DNA from: Patescibacteria group bacterium
Lineage (GTDB): Bacteria > Patescibacteriota > UBA1384 > XYA2-FULL-43-10 > 1-14-0-10-43-13
DNA: 6,839 nucleotides
NCBI GenBank assembly: GCA_022705465.1
Contig: JAKJEK010000048.1
Location: forward strand, 1 to 6,839
Direction of reading: 5' to 3'
Both the position numbers and the translations under genes were made by a program. Below the pieces are notes generated by a model that was not told the origin of the DNA, made no database searches, and saw only the letters and a program-made list of their open reading frames with translations. How positions within the stretch are numbered: the stretch's first letter is position 1; every line of letters starts with the position of its first letter. Below, piece after piece: positions 5,819-6,839 of the stretch.

Positions 5819-5879
5819 CTCGTCTAATGTATTTGTGATTGTTAAAATTGCGGTAGTTGATTTTGCACTTGTGTTGAGT

Positions 5880-5884
5880 GGAGG
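5880..5884 (+). promoter_or_regulatory. Ribosome binding site of the GT-C gene
   Basis: GGAGG at 5880-5884 lies 10 nt before ATG 5895. It is the only good Shine-Dalgarno near the start of this frame, and it places translation initiation upstream of the terminator-like hairpin at 5931-5961. The remainder of the 76-nt gap after the glycosyltransferase shows no convincing promoter. Confidence 0.75.
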
Positions 5885-5894
5885 TATAAGTGAT

Positions 5895-6839
5895 ATGATT
5901 GAAAATGGCGTGAGAAATGAAAACGCAAACAAAAACGAAGTGGAGAAGGCTTCGTTTTTTTCAAGTTTGTTGAATAAGCTTGTTTGCGGCTGGCACCCGT
6001 TTGCACTGATTGTTCTGGTTGGTTTTGTTGTCTATTGCAGAACGTTGTGGTTTGGGTTTACTTATCTAGATGACAACGTATTAATAATTGACAATCAGGC
6101 ATTTCTGTCAGAGTTTTCAAATGTATTTACGGCTTTTGGCCAGGATATATTTTATATTCTACATAGCGGAGCATTCTATTATCGGCCGTTGCTGGCAGTG
6201 TCATTTATTCTAGATGCTCAAGTTAGTGGGGCTGGCCCGTTTATGTATCATCTAACCAACGTGTTATTACATAGTGTGGTAGCCAGTCTGGTTTTCCTGT
6301 TGTTGGTTAAATTGAAGTATCGTCGCGAGTCAGCCTTGTTGGCAGGATTGGTTTTTGCTGCGCATCCAGCAATGTCACAGGCAGTGGCGTGGATACCAGG
6401 CCGCAACGATTCGTTACTGGCGTTATTTGCCCTGATTTCAATGGTGTATTTTGTTAACGCTACTCAATCAAGACGATGGGGAGATTGGCTTGGCCATCTA
6501 GTGTTTTGGGCGCTAGCATTATTTACCAAGGAATCAGCGATACTACTGCCAGTGATATGTTCACTGATGTATATATTAATGTTACGTGAAAAAGAAAAAG
6601 GAGAAAAATTCAGGGTGATTTGGGCGGCTATTACCTGGATGGTAATAGGTTTCGGGTGGTTCTTGGCACGCCGGGCAGCACTTGGTGGTCAATCTGGGGC
6701 GACGTTGGAAGCAGCGTTGCAGACGATTTGGATGAACCTGCCGGCGGTAGTGCAATACCTGGGCAAGTTGGTTTTGCCAGTAAATTTGTCGGTATTACCG
6801 ATAGTGCGAGACGTGACGTTGATTTACGGTGCGATCGTT
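5895..6839 (+). CDS. GT-C-type polytopic membrane protein (TMTC/PMT-like), 3'-truncated
   Basis: The frame is open from ATG 5895 to the window end (315 codons, no stop). After a polar Asn/Lys/Glu-rich cytosolic tail (1-30) come several hydrophobic segments, roughly at 34-50, 118-138, 145-158, 172-187, 200-221 and 240-258. Motifs match bacterial TMTC-like and PMT/ArnT-related GT-C proteins: FTYLDDNVLI (55-64, first-loop acidic pair), FYYRPLLAVSFILD (94-107), GPFMYHLTNVLLH (114-126), FAAHPAMSQAVAWIPGRND (154-172) and ALFTKESAILLP (208-219). Such enzymes move a sugar from a polyprenyl-phosphate donor to a protein or lipid at the outer membrane face; many carry C-terminal TPR repeats, which would lie beyond this window. 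The preceding GT2 gene could make the donor. A terminator-like hairpin lies within codons 13-23. Family placement is fairly firm; substrate and full length are unknown. Confidence 0.85.
   Translation, partial: MIENGVRNENANKNEVEKASFFSSLLNKLVCGWHPFALIVLVGFVVYCRTLWFGFTYLDDNVLIIDNQAFLSEFSNVFTAFGQDIFYILHSGAFYYRPLLAVSFILDAQVSGAGPFMYHLTNVLLHSVVASLVFLLLVKLKYRRESALLAGLVFAAHPAMSQAVAWIPGRNDSLLALFALISMVYFVNATQSRRWGDWLGHLVFWALALFTKESAILLPVICSLMYILMLREKEKGEKFRVIWAAITWMVIGFGWFLARRAALGGQSGATLEAALQTIWMNLPAVVQYLGKLVLPVNLSVLPIVRDVTLIYGAIV
5931..5961 (+). terminator. Intragenic terminator-like hairpin in the first codons of the GT-C gene
   Basis: AAAAACGAAG (5931-5940) pairs perfectly with CTTCGTTTTT (5950-5959) around a 9-nt loop, and the T-tract runs seven bases (5955-5961). 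This is textbook intrinsic-terminator architecture for the + strand, although the stem core has only three G-C pairs. It falls inside codons 13-23 of the coding frame, after the ribosome binding site and ATG, so it may act as a translation-coupled attenuator, or merely reflect Lys/Asn/Phe-rich codons. Confidence 0.5.

Noticed and set aside
5863..5890. Promoter-like pair TTGCAC-N16-TATAAG before the GT-C gene
   Set aside because: The -35 matches only 3 of 6, and the Shine-Dalgarno falls inside the spacer, so the transcript would lack its ribosome binding site.

Overview
The window is bacterial. It opens with the 3' part of a conserved translation and nucleotide operon on the + strand: rpsB (5' end cut off by the window), tsf, pyrH and frr, followed closely by an RseP-type site-2 protease gene. 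This block (1-3825) is unmistakable from protein motifs. EF-Ts is the short form (203 aa), and the uppS-cdsA-dxr genes that commonly separate frr from rseP are absent. With GC content that I estimate by eye at about 45-50%, this would fit a reduced genome such as a Patescibacteria/CPR lineage. That placement is inference only; no taxonomic marker in the window settles it.

At 3826-3914 two hairpins form a convergent, probably bidirectional, terminator zone. Two minus-strand genes follow, each an apparent single-gene unit. The first (3912-4199) encodes a 95-aa protein I do not recognise. It is visibly GC-richer than its neighbours, has a near-consensus sigma70-type promoter (TTGACA-N17-TATAAA) and a strong Shine-Dalgarno. 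The second (4301-4894) encodes a 197-aa membrane protein with the metal-binding pattern of the YdjM/DUF457-like membrane-bound hydrolases. It has its own strong promoter (TAGACA-N17-TATAAT with extended -10) and terminator.

From about 5024 the + strand resumes with a family 2 glycosyltransferase of the DPM/DPG-synthase-like type (264 aa). After it comes the first 315 codons of a polytopic GT-C-type membrane protein (TMTC/PMT-like) that runs off the window end. The pair suggests a cell-envelope or protein glycosylation locus, but substrates cannot be read from the sequence.

The points most worth a second look are a perfect terminator-like hairpin with a 7-T tract inside the first codons of the GT-C gene, the unrecognised small gene with its very strong promoter, and a 16-bp hairpin immediately upstream of pyrH. 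No tRNA, rRNA, CRISPR array, insertion sequence or transposase was seen.
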